Source: Lentzea alba (GTDB lineage: Bacteria; Actinomycetota; Actinomycetes; Mycobacteriales; Pseudonocardiaceae). Taken from it: a stretch of 64,000 bases of DNA. A model generated the notes under the pieces. That model had not been told where the DNA came from. It was given only the letters and a program-made list of their open reading frames with translations, and made no database searches. The stretch is from positions 248,001 through 312,000 of the forward strand of contig NZ_JAAMPJ010000003.1 in assembly GCF_011067745.1 (NCBI RefSeq). Direction: 5' to 3'. Every line of letters starts with the position of its first letter. Position 1 is the stretch's first letter. Positions 16,817-28,160 of this stretch are shown one piece after another. Position numbers and translations under genes: made by a program.

Positions 16817-17578
16817 ATGACAGCTGGCGCGCACGACGCGGTCACCCTTGGCTGCTACGCGCTCGGCGTTCTGGACGCGCACGAGAGTCTTGGCGTCGAG
16901 CAGCACCTGAGGGGCTGTCCGTCCTGCCGTGCGCAGGTCGCCGACTTCCATCGGATCCGCATGGTGCTCGACGAGATACCTCGGGAAGCATTCCTGCACG
17001 AGCTCGAGCTCGAAGCCGACCTGCCCAAGCCGTCGGATCTGGTGCTGCAGCGAACGCTGCGGCAGATCCGGAACGAGTCGGTCGTCCCGCAGCCGCGGGT
17101 GGCCGAACCTCGTCCCAGAGCCAGTCCACGTGCGGTGGAGGAATCACTTCCCGAACCGCAGCACGCCAAGCCCCGGCGCTGGCCGGGTTACCTCGCCGCC
17201 GCGGCAGTCGCCGCGGTGGTCGCGTTCGGAGGCGCTGCGGTTCTCATGCAGAACCAGGCACCGGGCACCAGCGTCGCCTCGACCCGCACGGGTGAGGGGA
17301 CGTCCGGAGCGATCAGGATGGTGGCGAAGATCGAGCCGTCATCGCAGGATCGATACCAGGTGTCCGCACAGATCGCCGGGTTGCCGGCCGCGCAGAAGTG
17401 CAAGCTGATCGTGGTCGGGGCCGACGGCTCGAAGGCCGAGGCGTTCGTGTGGACCTCGTCCGACAAGCCGATGGCCGACGTGCGGGGTGTGGTGAGCGTG
17501 CCTCCACAGCAGGTGAAGTCCATCTCGGTGGAGAACGCGGAAGGCAAGGCGTTCGTGGTGGCGAACCTGTCGGGGTAG
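16817..17578 (+). CDS. Anti-sigma factor, zinc-binding N-domain plus RskA-like C-domain
   Basis: 253 aa single-pass membrane protein. The N-terminal cytoplasmic ZAS domain has the HxxxCxxC motif as EQHLRGCPSCRAQV. One helix near residues 120-140 (GYLAAAAVAAVVAFGGAAVL) crosses the membrane. The outer C-terminal part resembles the anti-sigma-K (RskA) domain. It should hold an ECF sigma factor inactive until regulated proteolysis. GAGGAGG precedes the ATG. Unusually, no sigma factor gene is adjacent, and the upstream 206 nt contain none. Confidence 0.82.
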   Translation: MTAGAHDAVTLGCYALGVLDAHESLGVEQHLRGCPSCRAQVADFHRIRMVLDEIPREAFLHELELEADLPKPSDLVLQRTLRQIRNESVVPQPRVAEPRPRASPRAVEESLPEPQHAKPRRWPGYLAAAAVAAVVAFGGAAVLMQNQAPGTSVASTRTGEGTSGAIRMVAKIEPSSQDRYQVSAQIAGLPAAQKCKLIVVGADGSKAEAFVWTSSDKPMADVRGVVSVPPQQVKSISVENAEGKAFVVANLSG

Positions 17579-17600
17579 GACCTGTAAGGACAGAAACGGA

Positions 17601-17634
17601 GAAGGGCCCGGATTCCGAGGAATCCGGGCCCTTC
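17601..17634. terminator. Strong bidirectional hairpin terminator
   Basis: Perfect 16-bp stem, GAAGGGCCCGGATTCC (17601-17616) and GGAATCCGGGCCCTTC (17619-17634), between the convergent anti-sigma factor and NicO genes. Confidence 0.85.
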
Positions 17635-17677
17635 TTACATTGGTGTAATTCGGACTTCGAGCAGCCTGCAAAGGACT

Positions 17678-19087
17678 TCAGACAGCCTGCAATGTGAGCC
17701 ACGCTCCCACCACGATCACCATCGCGGCTGTGCCGACGGGTGCGTAATGCGAGAGCATGCGGGTGGCACGGCCGTCCAGGAATTTCTCCACGCGTTCCCG
17801 CGCCTTCACGAGCAGCAGTCCGACCGCGGTCAGCGTGGCGGCCATGCCGAGCCCGTAGCCGACGACCAGCAGCACGCCGAACCACGTCCGGCCCAGCGCC
17901 ATGGCCCCCAGCAGGACGACGAGGGCGGACGGTGACGGCACCAGTCCGTTGGCCGCGCCCATGCCGATCAGGCTCGCGCGGCTGTAACCGTGCCCGTGGC
18001 CATGCCCATGACCGTGCCCGTGGCCATGACCGTGCCCATGTCCGTGGCCGTGCCCGTGACCATGGCCGACGCCGGCCAGCGCGGGTTCGCGGGTCGTCGA
18101 CACGGCCGAGCGCAGCAGCATCACGCCGATCACCGCGATCAGCACACCGCTGACCAGGCCGAGCCAGCGCAGCACCTGCTCGCCGGCCAGCGCGGACGAC
18201 GCGCTGATGACCAGGCCGAGCACCAGCACACCGCCGGTGTGCGTGGCCGTGACCGAGGCGCCGACGATGAACGCGTCCCGCGGCCGGCCCTGACGACCGG
18301 CAAGGTAGGCGGCGATGAGCGTCTTGCCGTGACCGGGCAACGCCGCGTGCGACGCGCCGAGCACCAACGACAGCAGGACGGCCAGCAACCCGAGCCACGG
18401 CGTGAGGTCGTCGCTGCCCAGGATGTCGTTCAGGGCGGACGCCGTGACGCTCAACGACTGGATGGGGGAGCCGGAAGCCTGCTTCGGCTCCGATCCGCTG
18501 CCCGGTTCGGCGTTGAAACTGACCGAACGGACGTCCATCGGGTTGCTGAGCAGGTCCTCCGGGTACGTCCGCAGCTCGTTGCTGATGCTCTCGGTCGGCA
18601 CCTGAGTCTGGGTCAGCCTGATCCCGGTGCCGGCGGCGGTGATCTCCCGCCAGCCGACCCGGTCGGTGTTCGACTCGTCCCGGAAATCGAACTTGGCCGG
18701 CCTGTCGAGTTCGACCTTCGCGGTGAACTCGCAGACCAGCCGGGTGGTGCTGAGATCGGCCTGGCCGATCGGATGTTCCTTGGTGGCGCTGGAGAGCGTC
18801 CACGAGATCTGCCGGCCGTCGACCGTGGACCGGTCGGTCCGGGAGACCTCGTCACACCACTGTCTCGCGTCCCGCGTCTTCAGGTTCTCCTGCAGCGTCG
18901 GGATCTCCGCCACGTCGACCACGGATCTGAGATCGATCCGGTCGGGATGCAGGTGGAGCCCGTGGTAGTGGTTGACGCTGAAGTTGCCCAGCGGGTGGGC
19001 GGACGCCTCGCCGTTGATGAAGAAGATGCCCGCCAGCAGGAGGGCGACGACCAGGACGGGCCGCACGACCCAGTTGGACAGGCTCAC
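17678..19087 (-). CDS. Nickel/cobalt transporter family protein (NicO/RcnA-like) with His-Gly tract
   Basis: 469 aa. A signal-like helix, then an extracytoplasmic region of ~200 residues beginning HPLGNFSVNHYHG, then six or so helices of the NicO/RcnA transporter fold (GLLAVLLSLVLGASHAALPGHGKTLIAAYLAGR; VGASVTATHTGGVLVLG). Between the helices lies a long alternating His-Gly tract (DNA ~17990-18068) that would bind metal in a cytoplasmic or external loop. The GTG at 19087 overlaps the TPR gene's stop. Direction of transport cannot be told; the His tract suits metal buffering or efflux. Confidence 0.82.
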   Translation of the reverse strand: MSLSNWVVRPVLVVALLLAGIFFINGEASAHPLGNFSVNHYHGLHLHPDRIDLRSVVDVAEIPTLQENLKTRDARQWCDEVSRTDRSTVDGRQISWTLSSATKEHPIGQADLSTTRLVCEFTAKVELDRPAKFDFRDESNTDRVGWREITAAGTGIRLTQTQVPTESISNELRTYPEDLLSNPMDVRSVSFNAEPGSGSEPKQASGSPIQSLSVTASALNDILGSDDLTPWLGLLAVLLSLVLGASHAALPGHGKTLIAAYLAGRQGRPRDAFIVGASVTATHTGGVLVLGLVISASSALAGEQVLRWLGLVSGVLIAVIGVMLLRSAVSTTREPALAGVGHGHGHGHGHGHGHGHGHGHGHGHGHGYSRASLIGMGAANGLVPSPSALVVLLGAMALGRTWFGVLLVVGYGLGMAATLTAVGLLLVKARERVEKFLDGRATRMLSHYAPVGTAAMVIVVGAWLTLQAV

Positions 19088-20376
19088 CTGCCGCCTCGCA
19101 GTTCGGCGAGCTTGCGACCCGCCTTCAGCGACTGCAGGGGGGAGAAGTTCGCGTTCAGCCGCAACGCCTGCACCAGCGCTTCCTGCGCCTCCGCGATCCG
19201 GCCCAGGGCCGCGAGGATCATGCCGCGGTGGTAGGAGAACGTGGCGTTCTGCCAGCCCAGCGCGTTGGCCTTGTCCGAGAACTCGAGCGCCTCGGCGTCC
19301 CTGCCGTTCATGTGCAGTGCCCACGCCATCGCGTCGGCGACGAACACGCTCTGACGGCGGCTCCACTCGGCCTCCGCGCGGCGCAGCGCCTGCATGCCGT
19401 CACCGCGGTCCGCGGCCACCAGCGCCGCAGCCAGGTCGTCGGAAGCGCCCTGCGACTCCATCAGCCGCTGCTGCTCGGACAGCACGTCGTACTGCCGGGC
19501 CGCCTCCTCGGGCTTGCCGTTGGCCTCCAGCAGCTCCGCGTACTCCTGCAGGTACTGGGGGAGAGGAGCGCGGGCCACCAGCCTGCGGTAGTTCTCGAGT
19601 GCGACCGGGGCGTCACCCCGTGCCGCCGCGACCTTGGCCATGCCTTGAGTGAGAGTCATGTCGTCTCCTCTTGCCGCCAGTCCCTGCTCGTAGTGCTGTG
19701 CGGCTTCGTCGAGCCTGTTGTGGTCGAACGCGAGTTCACCCAGCCGATAACGGCAGAACGCGATCTCCTCGGGCGTCGACGCGGCGGTCAGCGCACGCTG
19801 CATCGCGTCGCGGGCGCCGTCGACGTCGCCGTGGAGTTCGAAGTGGAAGGAAGCGCGGGCGAAAGACGCGGTGTTGGGCTTGAGGTCCAGCATCTTCTGC
19901 ACCGCTTCCTGCGCGCCCGCGTCGTCGCCCAGCTGCGTCAACGCGTCGGCCAGCACGCCGTACGCCTCCGCGGAGGACGGCAGTGCGGCGATCGCCTTCG
20001 TCGCCCAGTCACGGGCGGCGGTGAAGTCGTGGCGGGCGTTGGCCAGCGTGCCCATGCCGATGGCGGCAAGGCCCGTGTCGCCCGCGTTCTTCAGCGCGCC
20101 CTCGGCCTTCGCGTAATACGTCGGATCGGCCGTGACACGCGCCAGTTCCACATAGGACGCACCCAGCTGCGCCCAGGAAGACTTGTCCTGGGGCAGTGAG
20201 TGCAGTCGCTGCTGCAGCTGGTGCACCACGCGGTGCATCTGGTTCTGCTGCGCCACAGCCGGAACAGGGGGCTCGCCCCCGGCCCTGCTGTCGGCAGGAC
20301 CGGAGGCGGCTAGGTAGGCAAGCGCCGCGGTGACCAGGAGAACCACCGCGACGGCCTGCCGTTGTTGGTACTTCAC
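19084..20376 (-). CDS. Membrane-anchored TPR protein
   Basis: 430 aa. One N-terminal membrane helix (VAVVLLVTAALAYLAASG) followed by a run of tetratricopeptide repeats from about residue 65 to the end (e.g. AEAYGVLADALTQLGDDAGAQ, RLDEAAQHYEQGLAARG), so a soluble scaffold outside the membrane. GTG start at 20376 overlaps the DUF4331 stop, and its own stop overlaps the NicO start. The three genes form one coupled operon, suggesting that this protein links DUF4331 and the transporter. Confidence 0.78.
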   Translation of the reverse strand: MKYQQRQAVAVVLLVTAALAYLAASGPADSRAGGEPPVPAVAQQNQMHRVVHQLQQRLHSLPQDKSSWAQLGASYVELARVTADPTYYAKAEGALKNAGDTGLAAIGMGTLANARHDFTAARDWATKAIAALPSSAEAYGVLADALTQLGDDAGAQEAVQKMLDLKPNTASFARASFHFELHGDVDGARDAMQRALTAASTPEEIAFCRYRLGELAFDHNRLDEAAQHYEQGLAARGDDMTLTQGMAKVAAARGDAPVALENYRRLVARAPLPQYLQEYAELLEANGKPEEAARQYDVLSEQQRLMESQGASDDLAAALVAADRGDGMQALRRAEAEWSRRQSVFVADAMAWALHMNGRDAEALEFSDKANALGWQNATFSYHRGMILAALGRIAEAQEALVQALRLNANFSPLQSLKAGRKLAELRGGR

Positions 20377-21971
20377 TTCGAGTGCGACCCGTACTTGCGG
20401 ATCGACTGCTGACGCTTGCGCCACAGGAAGAAGCCCGCGCCGAACACGGCCGCCGAGCCCACCGCGGTGGTCATCGCCATCGGGTCGATGTTGCCGATCT
20501 TGCCGACCGGGTTCACCGCGACGTTCGCGGTCGTACCGGAGGCGCTGACGGCCGTGCCGTTGCGGGGCAGGCCGACGTACGGGAAGTTCGCCTCGAACGG
20601 CTGGTCGTTCGCGTCGACCTTGTCACCCGTGGCGAGCGCGTCGACGAGCTTGCCGGACGCCGCGGCACCCTCCATCGCCTGCACGGCGATGTCCACCACG
20701 TCGTCGGTGAGGCGACGGCCGTTCGGGAAGCCCTGCGTGTCACCGGCGAGCAGGCCGAGACGGTTCGGGTTGGCGTTCGGGTTGATCGACATGTTCAGCC
20801 GCAGCATCTCCGACGGGCGGAACCGCCGCGGGTCCACGTCAGCGTTGTTGACCTGCGAGTTCAGGTCCGCGTTGATCTGCGCGCCGAGCTTCTTCGTGAT
20901 GCCGGTCAGGAAGATCTCGGCCAGGTCGTCGCGCTGGCCCTTCGGCGCCGGGATCTTGTAGATGGCCTCGATCAGCTTCGGCAGCTCCGGGTTCACCACC
21001 CGGTCCACCAGCTCCTTCACGCCAGCGTCCTGGTCCGGGCGCAGGCCGTTGAACGCGTCCTTCAGACCGGCGGGCGCCACGACCTCGTTGACCAGCGGGT
21101 TGCCCAGACGGGAGACCTGCACGAAGTCGCCCTGCGGCTCCGCCTTGCCCGGCGACAGCTTCAGGCTGCGCCGCTGCGTGGTGCTCCAGATGCCGATGTT
21201 CGGGTTGCGGTTCGCGTCGTTCTTCACCGCCAGCGCGTGCTTGGGCAGCTGGATCGCGATGGTGTTGACGTTGTAACCGCGCAGCGTGTCCTGGCCGACC
21301 TCGCTCAGGTTGCCGCCGTAGAGCAGGTCGAACACCCTCAGGTCGGCGAAGAAGGCGTCGTCGGACGGGCCGACGTAGACCTTGCCGCCACCGGCGACCT
21401 GCACGATCGCCTGGTCACGCAGCTTCTTGAAGTCCGGCATCGACGCCGGCCCGTTGGGCGACGGCGCGACCGGGGCGTTGTTGACCAGCTTGACCTTCTG
21501 GCCGTTCTGGTAGATCGCCTCGAGGTCGTAGCGCTGGCGGAACAACAGGTTCTCGTCGTCGAGCGACTCCACGGCACCGTTGGCGTACAAGAACGTGTTG
21601 TTCTTGCGCCGGTCGTCGTTGCGGAACTGGAACCGCAGGGTGATGTCGGGCTTCGCGTCACCGTCGTTGTCGACGTTGAAGTCGTACTGCGCGTCCTCGG
21701 CCCACGGGAAGAAGTTGGGGCCGCCGTTGGGTTCCTGGAACCCGGACCAGTTGCCGACCAGCGTCACGGTGTCCTTGTGGTCAGGACTGACGAACGCGTA
21801 GAGGTCCGTGTTGTCCACGGCCGGATCGCCCGCGATGAGAGGGGCCTCTCGGTGTGACGAGGCAGTGGCGTTCGTACCGCCGAACATGGCCGCGTTGAGC
21901 AGTGTGGCTGCCACCAGCGCGGCCGCAGCCACCTGGCCGCGCCGACCGCTGAGGACGTGCGGTGATGACAT
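20373..21971 (-). CDS. DUF4331 secreted protein
   Basis: 532 aa. A signal peptide (VAAAALVAATLLNAAMFGG) is followed by the DUF4331 signature SSHREAPLIAGDPAVDNTDLYAF, and VSPDHKDTVTLVGNWSGFQEP further in. A C-terminal helix and basic tail (AVFGAGFFLWRKRQ) suggest membrane retention. Biochemical function is not established for the family. First gene of the DUF4331-TPR-NicO operon; the ATG at 21971 is preceded by a GAAAGG site. Confidence 0.82.
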   Translation of the reverse strand: MSSPHVLSGRRGQVAAAALVAATLLNAAMFGGTNATASSHREAPLIAGDPAVDNTDLYAFVSPDHKDTVTLVGNWSGFQEPNGGPNFFPWAEDAQYDFNVDNDGDAKPDITLRFQFRNDDRRKNNTFLYANGAVESLDDENLLFRQRYDLEAIYQNGQKVKLVNNAPVAPSPNGPASMPDFKKLRDQAIVQVAGGGKVYVGPSDDAFFADLRVFDLLYGGNLSEVGQDTLRGYNVNTIAIQLPKHALAVKNDANRNPNIGIWSTTQRRSLKLSPGKAEPQGDFVQVSRLGNPLVNEVVAPAGLKDAFNGLRPDQDAGVKELVDRVVNPELPKLIEAIYKIPAPKGQRDDLAEIFLTGITKKLGAQINADLNSQVNNADVDPRRFRPSEMLRLNMSINPNANPNRLGLLAGDTQGFPNGRRLTDDVVDIAVQAMEGAAASGKLVDALATGDKVDANDQPFEANFPYVGLPRNGTAVSASGTTANVAVNPVGKIGNIDPMAMTTAVGSAAVFGAGFFLWRKRQQSIRKYGSHSK

Positions 21972-22000
21972 CTCTGGGCAAACCTTTCGGAGAAATGATT

Positions 22001-23176
22001 TCAGGCGCTGTGCATCAGCAGCGACGGTTCGCTGGAGTGACTCGGACTGTGGCTGGAGTGGCTGGTCCACCTCGATTGCGTGAAATCCCGGATGCCTTCG
22101 ACGAGCCGTTCCACGTCTTGCTCGGGTCGTACGACGAGCCGCGCGAACTTGCTGGTCATGCCGAGCTTGTTGCCGCATTCGCGGATGAACACCTGGTGTT
22201 TGGACAGCAGGTGGTCCCGCAGCTCGCGGCCGTCCATGCCGCCGCCGAGCTTCACGAACAGGAAGTTCGCCTGCGACGAGTAGACGGTCAGATCGGGGAT
22301 GCGCGACAGCTCCATCCCCATGCGGTAGCGGTCGCGGCTGAGCAGGCGCAGGCTCTCGGCGTACTCCGCCTCGTGCTCGGCCAGCATGAACACCACGGTC
22401 TCCGCGAGGGAGTTGAGGTTCCACTTCGGCAGCGTCTTGCGCATCTTCCCGGCGAGTCCCGGGTTCGCGACCAGGTAGCCGAACCGGATGCCGTGCAGGC
22501 CGAAGTTCTTGCCGAGGCTCTTCAGCACGACCACGTTGGGCCGGATGGACGCCTCGGCGGCGACCGACGGGTTGCGCTCGACCTCGACGAAGTCGATGAA
22601 CGACTCGTCGATGACGATGAGGTCCAGGTCGGAGAGCTCGTCCATGAAACGGACGATTTCCCGGCGCGGCAGATAACCGCCGTCCGGGTTGTTCGGGTTG
22701 CAGATCACGGCCACTTTGCTGCCGCGCGTGCGGATGAACTTGATGTACTCGTCGATGTCCAGCTCGAAGTTGTTGCTCTCCTGGAGCAGGAACATGTCGA
22801 CCCGCTTGTTGCTCTCCATCGGCTGGTCGGTCCAGCGGCCGAAGGTGGGGATCGGGATCGCGACGCTCTCGTGGATCCACAGGTGGTCCATCCACGTGAT
22901 GAGCTCGGTCGAACCGTTCGACATCGCGAGGGTGGCCGGGTTCAGTCCCAGCACCTTGGACAGCTGGTCGGCGATCTTGGCGGAGTCGCTCGGGTAGAAC
23001 TTGAGCATCGACTCCAGGTTCTTCGACAGCTCCTCGAACATCTCCGGCGTCGGGAAGTACGGATTGCACGGGATGCAGAAGTCCACGAGCTCTCCCGCAC
23101 CGGTCCGCGACAGCTCGAAATAGGACGGGCTGTGCGCGGTCTGCTGGAAGAGACCCGAGTCCACACCATGCCGCAC
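22001..23176 (-). CDS. PLP-dependent class I/II aminotransferase (HisC-like)
   Basis: 391 aa from GTG 23176 (GGAG 8 nt upstream; an ATG at 23218 in frame would add 14 residues). Fold-type I aminotransferase: CNPNNPDGGYL with the substrate Asn, VIDESFIDF with the PLP-pyridine Asp, and the Schiff-base Lys in SLGKNFGLHGIRFGYL. Closest in pattern to histidinol-phosphate/threonine-phosphate aminotransferase-like enzymes. The C-terminus ends in an unusual Ser/His-rich stretch (SRWTSHSSHSPSHSSEPS). No biosynthetic neighbours are visible, so the substrate is open. Confidence 0.8.
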   Translation of the reverse strand: MRHGVDSGLFQQTAHSPSYFELSRTGAGELVDFCIPCNPYFPTPEMFEELSKNLESMLKFYPSDSAKIADQLSKVLGLNPATLAMSNGSTELITWMDHLWIHESVAIPIPTFGRWTDQPMESNKRVDMFLLQESNNFELDIDEYIKFIRTRGSKVAVICNPNNPDGGYLPRREIVRFMDELSDLDLIVIDESFIDFVEVERNPSVAAEASIRPNVVVLKSLGKNFGLHGIRFGYLVANPGLAGKMRKTLPKWNLNSLAETVVFMLAEHEAEYAESLRLLSRDRYRMGMELSRIPDLTVYSSQANFLFVKLGGGMDGRELRDHLLSKHQVFIRECGNKLGMTSKFARLVVRPEQDVERLVEGIRDFTQSRWTSHSSHSPSHSSEPSLLMHSA

Positions 23177-23507
23177 GCGATCACTCCGTCCCTCGGTCCG
23201 ATTCCGACATCGGGGCATACGTGCCGTTGTTCATGACGGTTCACGGGTCCGTTTCGGGAAGGTCTCGGAACGGTCTCGCGGGGCAACCGGCGTGATGTTC
23301 GCCAAGCCGGGGTAGCCCCCGGTGGCGCGCGCGACGCTCCCGCCGCTGCTCAGCAGGGCCCTGACCGGCGGCTGGAGCGGGGTTCAGGGGCGTGCTGAGA
23401 CAGTCCTGGAGTGCAGTGGTGACCGCCACGGCGGGCGTCCTGCGAAAAATTGTCGGTCCAGGCGGATACCCTGCTGGCAGTCCGCACAAGACCTGGGAGA
23501 AATACCC
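23177..23507. other. 331-nt divergent intergenic region between aminotransferase and parE
   Basis: No gene is seen. It should hold both promoters. Two GGTCTCG heptamers 11 bp apart (23261-23267, 23272-23278; CGAGACC on the aminotransferase strand), with a weaker third copy (23250-23256), are the only repeated elements noticed. A GGGAGAA ribosome site at 23495-23501 precedes the parE GTG. Confidence 0.5.
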
Positions 23508-25559
<2,052 letters not shown>

Positions 25560-25591
25560 GCCCTTCCTGAGACAGACGGAGTTACGAAGTC

Positions 25592-28072
25592 ATGGCACGC
25601 CGCAAGGGACCCACGACCAAGGTCGACCCCGCCGCGTTCGACCGGGCCGGCGCCCAGGTGCTGGACAACTCGCTGAAGACCGAGATCGAGGACTCCTACC
25701 TGGAGTACGCGTACTCGGTCATCCACTCGCGGGCCTTGCCGGACGCGCGGGACGGCCTCAAGCCGGTGCACCGCCGCATCCTGTTCTCGATGCACGAGCA
25801 GGGTTACCGGCCGACGCACGCGTACGTGAAGTCGTCGCGCGTCGTCGGGGACACAATGGGCAAGTTCCATCCTCACGGTGACACGGCGATCTATGACGCG
25901 TTGGTCCGCCTCGCGCAGGACTTCAGCCTCAACGAGCCGTTGATCGACGGGCACGGCAACTTCGGTAGCCCGGACGACGGACCGGCCGCCTCGCGTTATA
26001 CCGAGTGCCGCATGTCGCCGGTCGCGATGCAGCTGGTCAGCGAGCTGAACGAGGAGACGGTCGACTTCCGGCCGAACTACGACGGCTCGCTCGAAGAGCC
26101 GAGCGTGCTGCCGGCGGCGTTCCCGAACCTGCTGGTCAACGGCACGTCCGGGATCGCGGTCGGCATGGCCACGAACATGATCCCGCACAACCTCCGCGAG
26201 GTGATCGGGGCGGCGCGGTGGCTGATCACGCACCCGGACGCGAACCTCGACAAGCTGATGGAGTTCGTGCCGGGGCCCGACCTGCCGACCGGCGGCATCC
26301 TGCTCGGCCTCGACGAGGTGCGGAAGGCGTACGAGACCGGGCGCGGCGTCGTGCGCATGCGCGCGAAGGTCGAGATCGGGCTGCTCGAGGGTTCCCGCGG
26401 CCGTCAGGCCATCACCGTCACCGAGCTGCCGTACGGCGTCGGCAGTGAGCGGATCGTCGAGAAGATCACCGACGAGGTGAACAAGTCCAAGCGCCTCACC
26501 GGTATCGCGGACGTCAAGGACCTCACCGACCGCGAGAACGGCATCCGGCTCGTCATCGAGTGCAAGGTGGGGGTGAACCCGCAGGCGCTGCTCGCGGACC
26601 TCTACCGGCTGACGCCGATGGAGCAGTCGTTCGGCATCAACAACCTGGTGCTGGTCGACGGGCAGCCGCAGACGCTGGGTCTCAAGGAGTTGCTGGAGGT
26701 CTTCCTCAAGCACCGCTACGAGGTCGTCACGCGGCGCACGAAGTTCCGCCGCCGCAAGCGCGAGGAACGCCTGCACCTGGTCGAGGGCCTGCTGCTGGCG
26801 CTGCTCGACATCGACAAGGTCATCAAGCTGATCCGGGGCAGCGAGAACGCCCAGGCCGCCAAGGACGGCCTGATGAAGCAGTTCAAGCTGTCCGAGATCC
26901 AGGCCTCCTACATCCTCGACACGCCGCTGCGCCGCCTCACCAAGTACGACAAGCTCGAGCTCGAGAACGAGCAGGACAAGCTGCGCAAGGAGATCGCGGA
27001 GCTGTCCGCGATCCTGGACGACGAGGGCGTGCTCAAGAAGCTCGTCTCGACCGAGCTGGGTGCCGTGGCCAAGGAGCTCGGCGGCGAGCGTCGCACGAGC
27101 CTCATCGACGGCGACCTCAAGGAGGTGCTGGCGGCGTCCAAGCCCGCCGGTCCGCTGGAGGTCGCGGACGACCCGTGCCAGGTCATCCTCAGCGCCACCG
27201 GTCTCGTCGCGCGCACCGCGGCGGAGTCGGAGGAGGTGTCCGAGGGCAAACGCCGGGCGGGCCGGGTGAAACACGACGCCGTGGCCGCGACCGTGCACTC
27301 GACCGCGCGCGGCCAGATCGTCCTGATCACGAACCTCGGCCGCGCGTTCAAGACCGACGTGCTGCCGCTCCCGGTGCTGCCCGAGCAGAGCGGCACCGTG
27401 TCGCTGCGTGGCGGCATGGCGGCGAGCGAGCTGGTGCCGTTGGAGAAGGGCGAGAAGGTCGTCGGCATCGCGCCGCTCGACCCGAAGGACTCTCCCGGTA
27501 TCGCTCTGGGCACCAAGCTCGGCACGGTGAAGGTGTGCGTGCCGGAGTGGCCGGTGCGGTCGGACGAGTTCGAGGTCATCACGCTCAAGGACGGCGATGA
27601 GGTCGTCGGCGCCACCTGGCTCACCGACGGCAGCGAGACCCTCGCGTTCGTCAGCTCCGACTCGTCCCTGCTGCGCTACGACGCCAAACTGGTGCGCCCG
27701 CAGGGCCTCAAGGGAGGCGGCATGGCCGGCATCAACCTGAGCGGCGACGCGCACGTGGTGTTCTTCGGCGCGATCCGCACGGACGACGACGAGCACGGCG
27801 AGCCGATGGTCGTCACCTCGTCCGGTCAGAGCGTGAAGGTCACCCCGTTCAGCGAGTACCCGGCCAAGGGCCGTGCCACCGGCGGCGTCCGCTCGCAGCG
27901 CTTCCTCAAGGGCGAAACCCACCTGGTGCTGGCGTGGATCGGCTCGCGCCCGGCCGGCGCCGACGACAAGGGCACCCCGGTCGAGCTGCCCGACATCGAC
28001 CCGCGCCGCGACGGTTCGGGCCACGCGCACCCCGGCCCGGACGTGATCGGGCACCTGGTCGAACGGGACTAG
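25592..28072 (+). CDS. parC: DNA topoisomerase IV subunit A (ParC-type GyrA paralogue)
   Basis: 826 aa. The breakage-reunion domain carries the catalytic Tyr136 in AASRYTECRM. The quinolone region reads HPHGDTAIYD, with Thr at the position equivalent to E. coli GyrA Ser83. A C-terminal beta-pinwheel follows (repeats such as GTVSLRGGMAASELVPL, SGQSVKVTPFSEYPAKGRATGG). Acts with ParE in decatenation. It begins 32 nt after parE and is probably cotranscribed. Confidence 0.9.
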   Translation: MARRKGPTTKVDPAAFDRAGAQVLDNSLKTEIEDSYLEYAYSVIHSRALPDARDGLKPVHRRILFSMHEQGYRPTHAYVKSSRVVGDTMGKFHPHGDTAIYDALVRLAQDFSLNEPLIDGHGNFGSPDDGPAASRYTECRMSPVAMQLVSELNEETVDFRPNYDGSLEEPSVLPAAFPNLLVNGTSGIAVGMATNMIPHNLREVIGAARWLITHPDANLDKLMEFVPGPDLPTGGILLGLDEVRKAYETGRGVVRMRAKVEIGLLEGSRGRQAITVTELPYGVGSERIVEKITDEVNKSKRLTGIADVKDLTDRENGIRLVIECKVGVNPQALLADLYRLTPMEQSFGINNLVLVDGQPQTLGLKELLEVFLKHRYEVVTRRTKFRRRKREERLHLVEGLLLALLDIDKVIKLIRGSENAQAAKDGLMKQFKLSEIQASYILDTPLRRLTKYDKLELENEQDKLRKEIAELSAILDDEGVLKKLVSTELGAVAKELGGERRTSLIDGDLKEVLAASKPAGPLEVADDPCQVILSATGLVARTAAESEEVSEGKRRAGRVKHDAVAATVHSTARGQIVLITNLGRAFKTDVLPLPVLPEQSGTVSLRGGMAASELVPLEKGEKVVGIAPLDPKDSPGIALGTKLGTVKVCVPEWPVRSDEFEVITLKDGDEVVGATWLTDGSETLAFVSSDSSLLRYDAKLVRPQGLKGGGMAGINLSGDAHVVFFGAIRTDDDEHGEPMVVTSSGQSVKVTPFSEYPAKGRATGGVRSQRFLKGETHLVLAWIGSRPAGADDKGTPVELPDIDPRRDGSGHAHPGPDVIGHLVERD

Positions 28073-28160
28073 CGCGAGTCCTGAGCAACCTGTGACGAGA
28101 AGGGGGATCCGGCTGTCGGACGTCAGTAGGATGGTGTGGTTTCCGTTGTAGGGAGGCCGG

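Noticed and set aside
17990..18068. Repetitive CCGTGCCCATGG-type DNA looked like a tandem repeat or small CRISPR-like array
   Set aside because: It is the coding sequence of the His-Gly tract of the NicO protein; units are 6 bp codon pairs with no spacers.
22001..23176. Aminotransferase considered a histidine biosynthesis hisC
   Set aside because: No his genes nearby and a divergent Ser/His-rich C-terminus; only the family can be supported.
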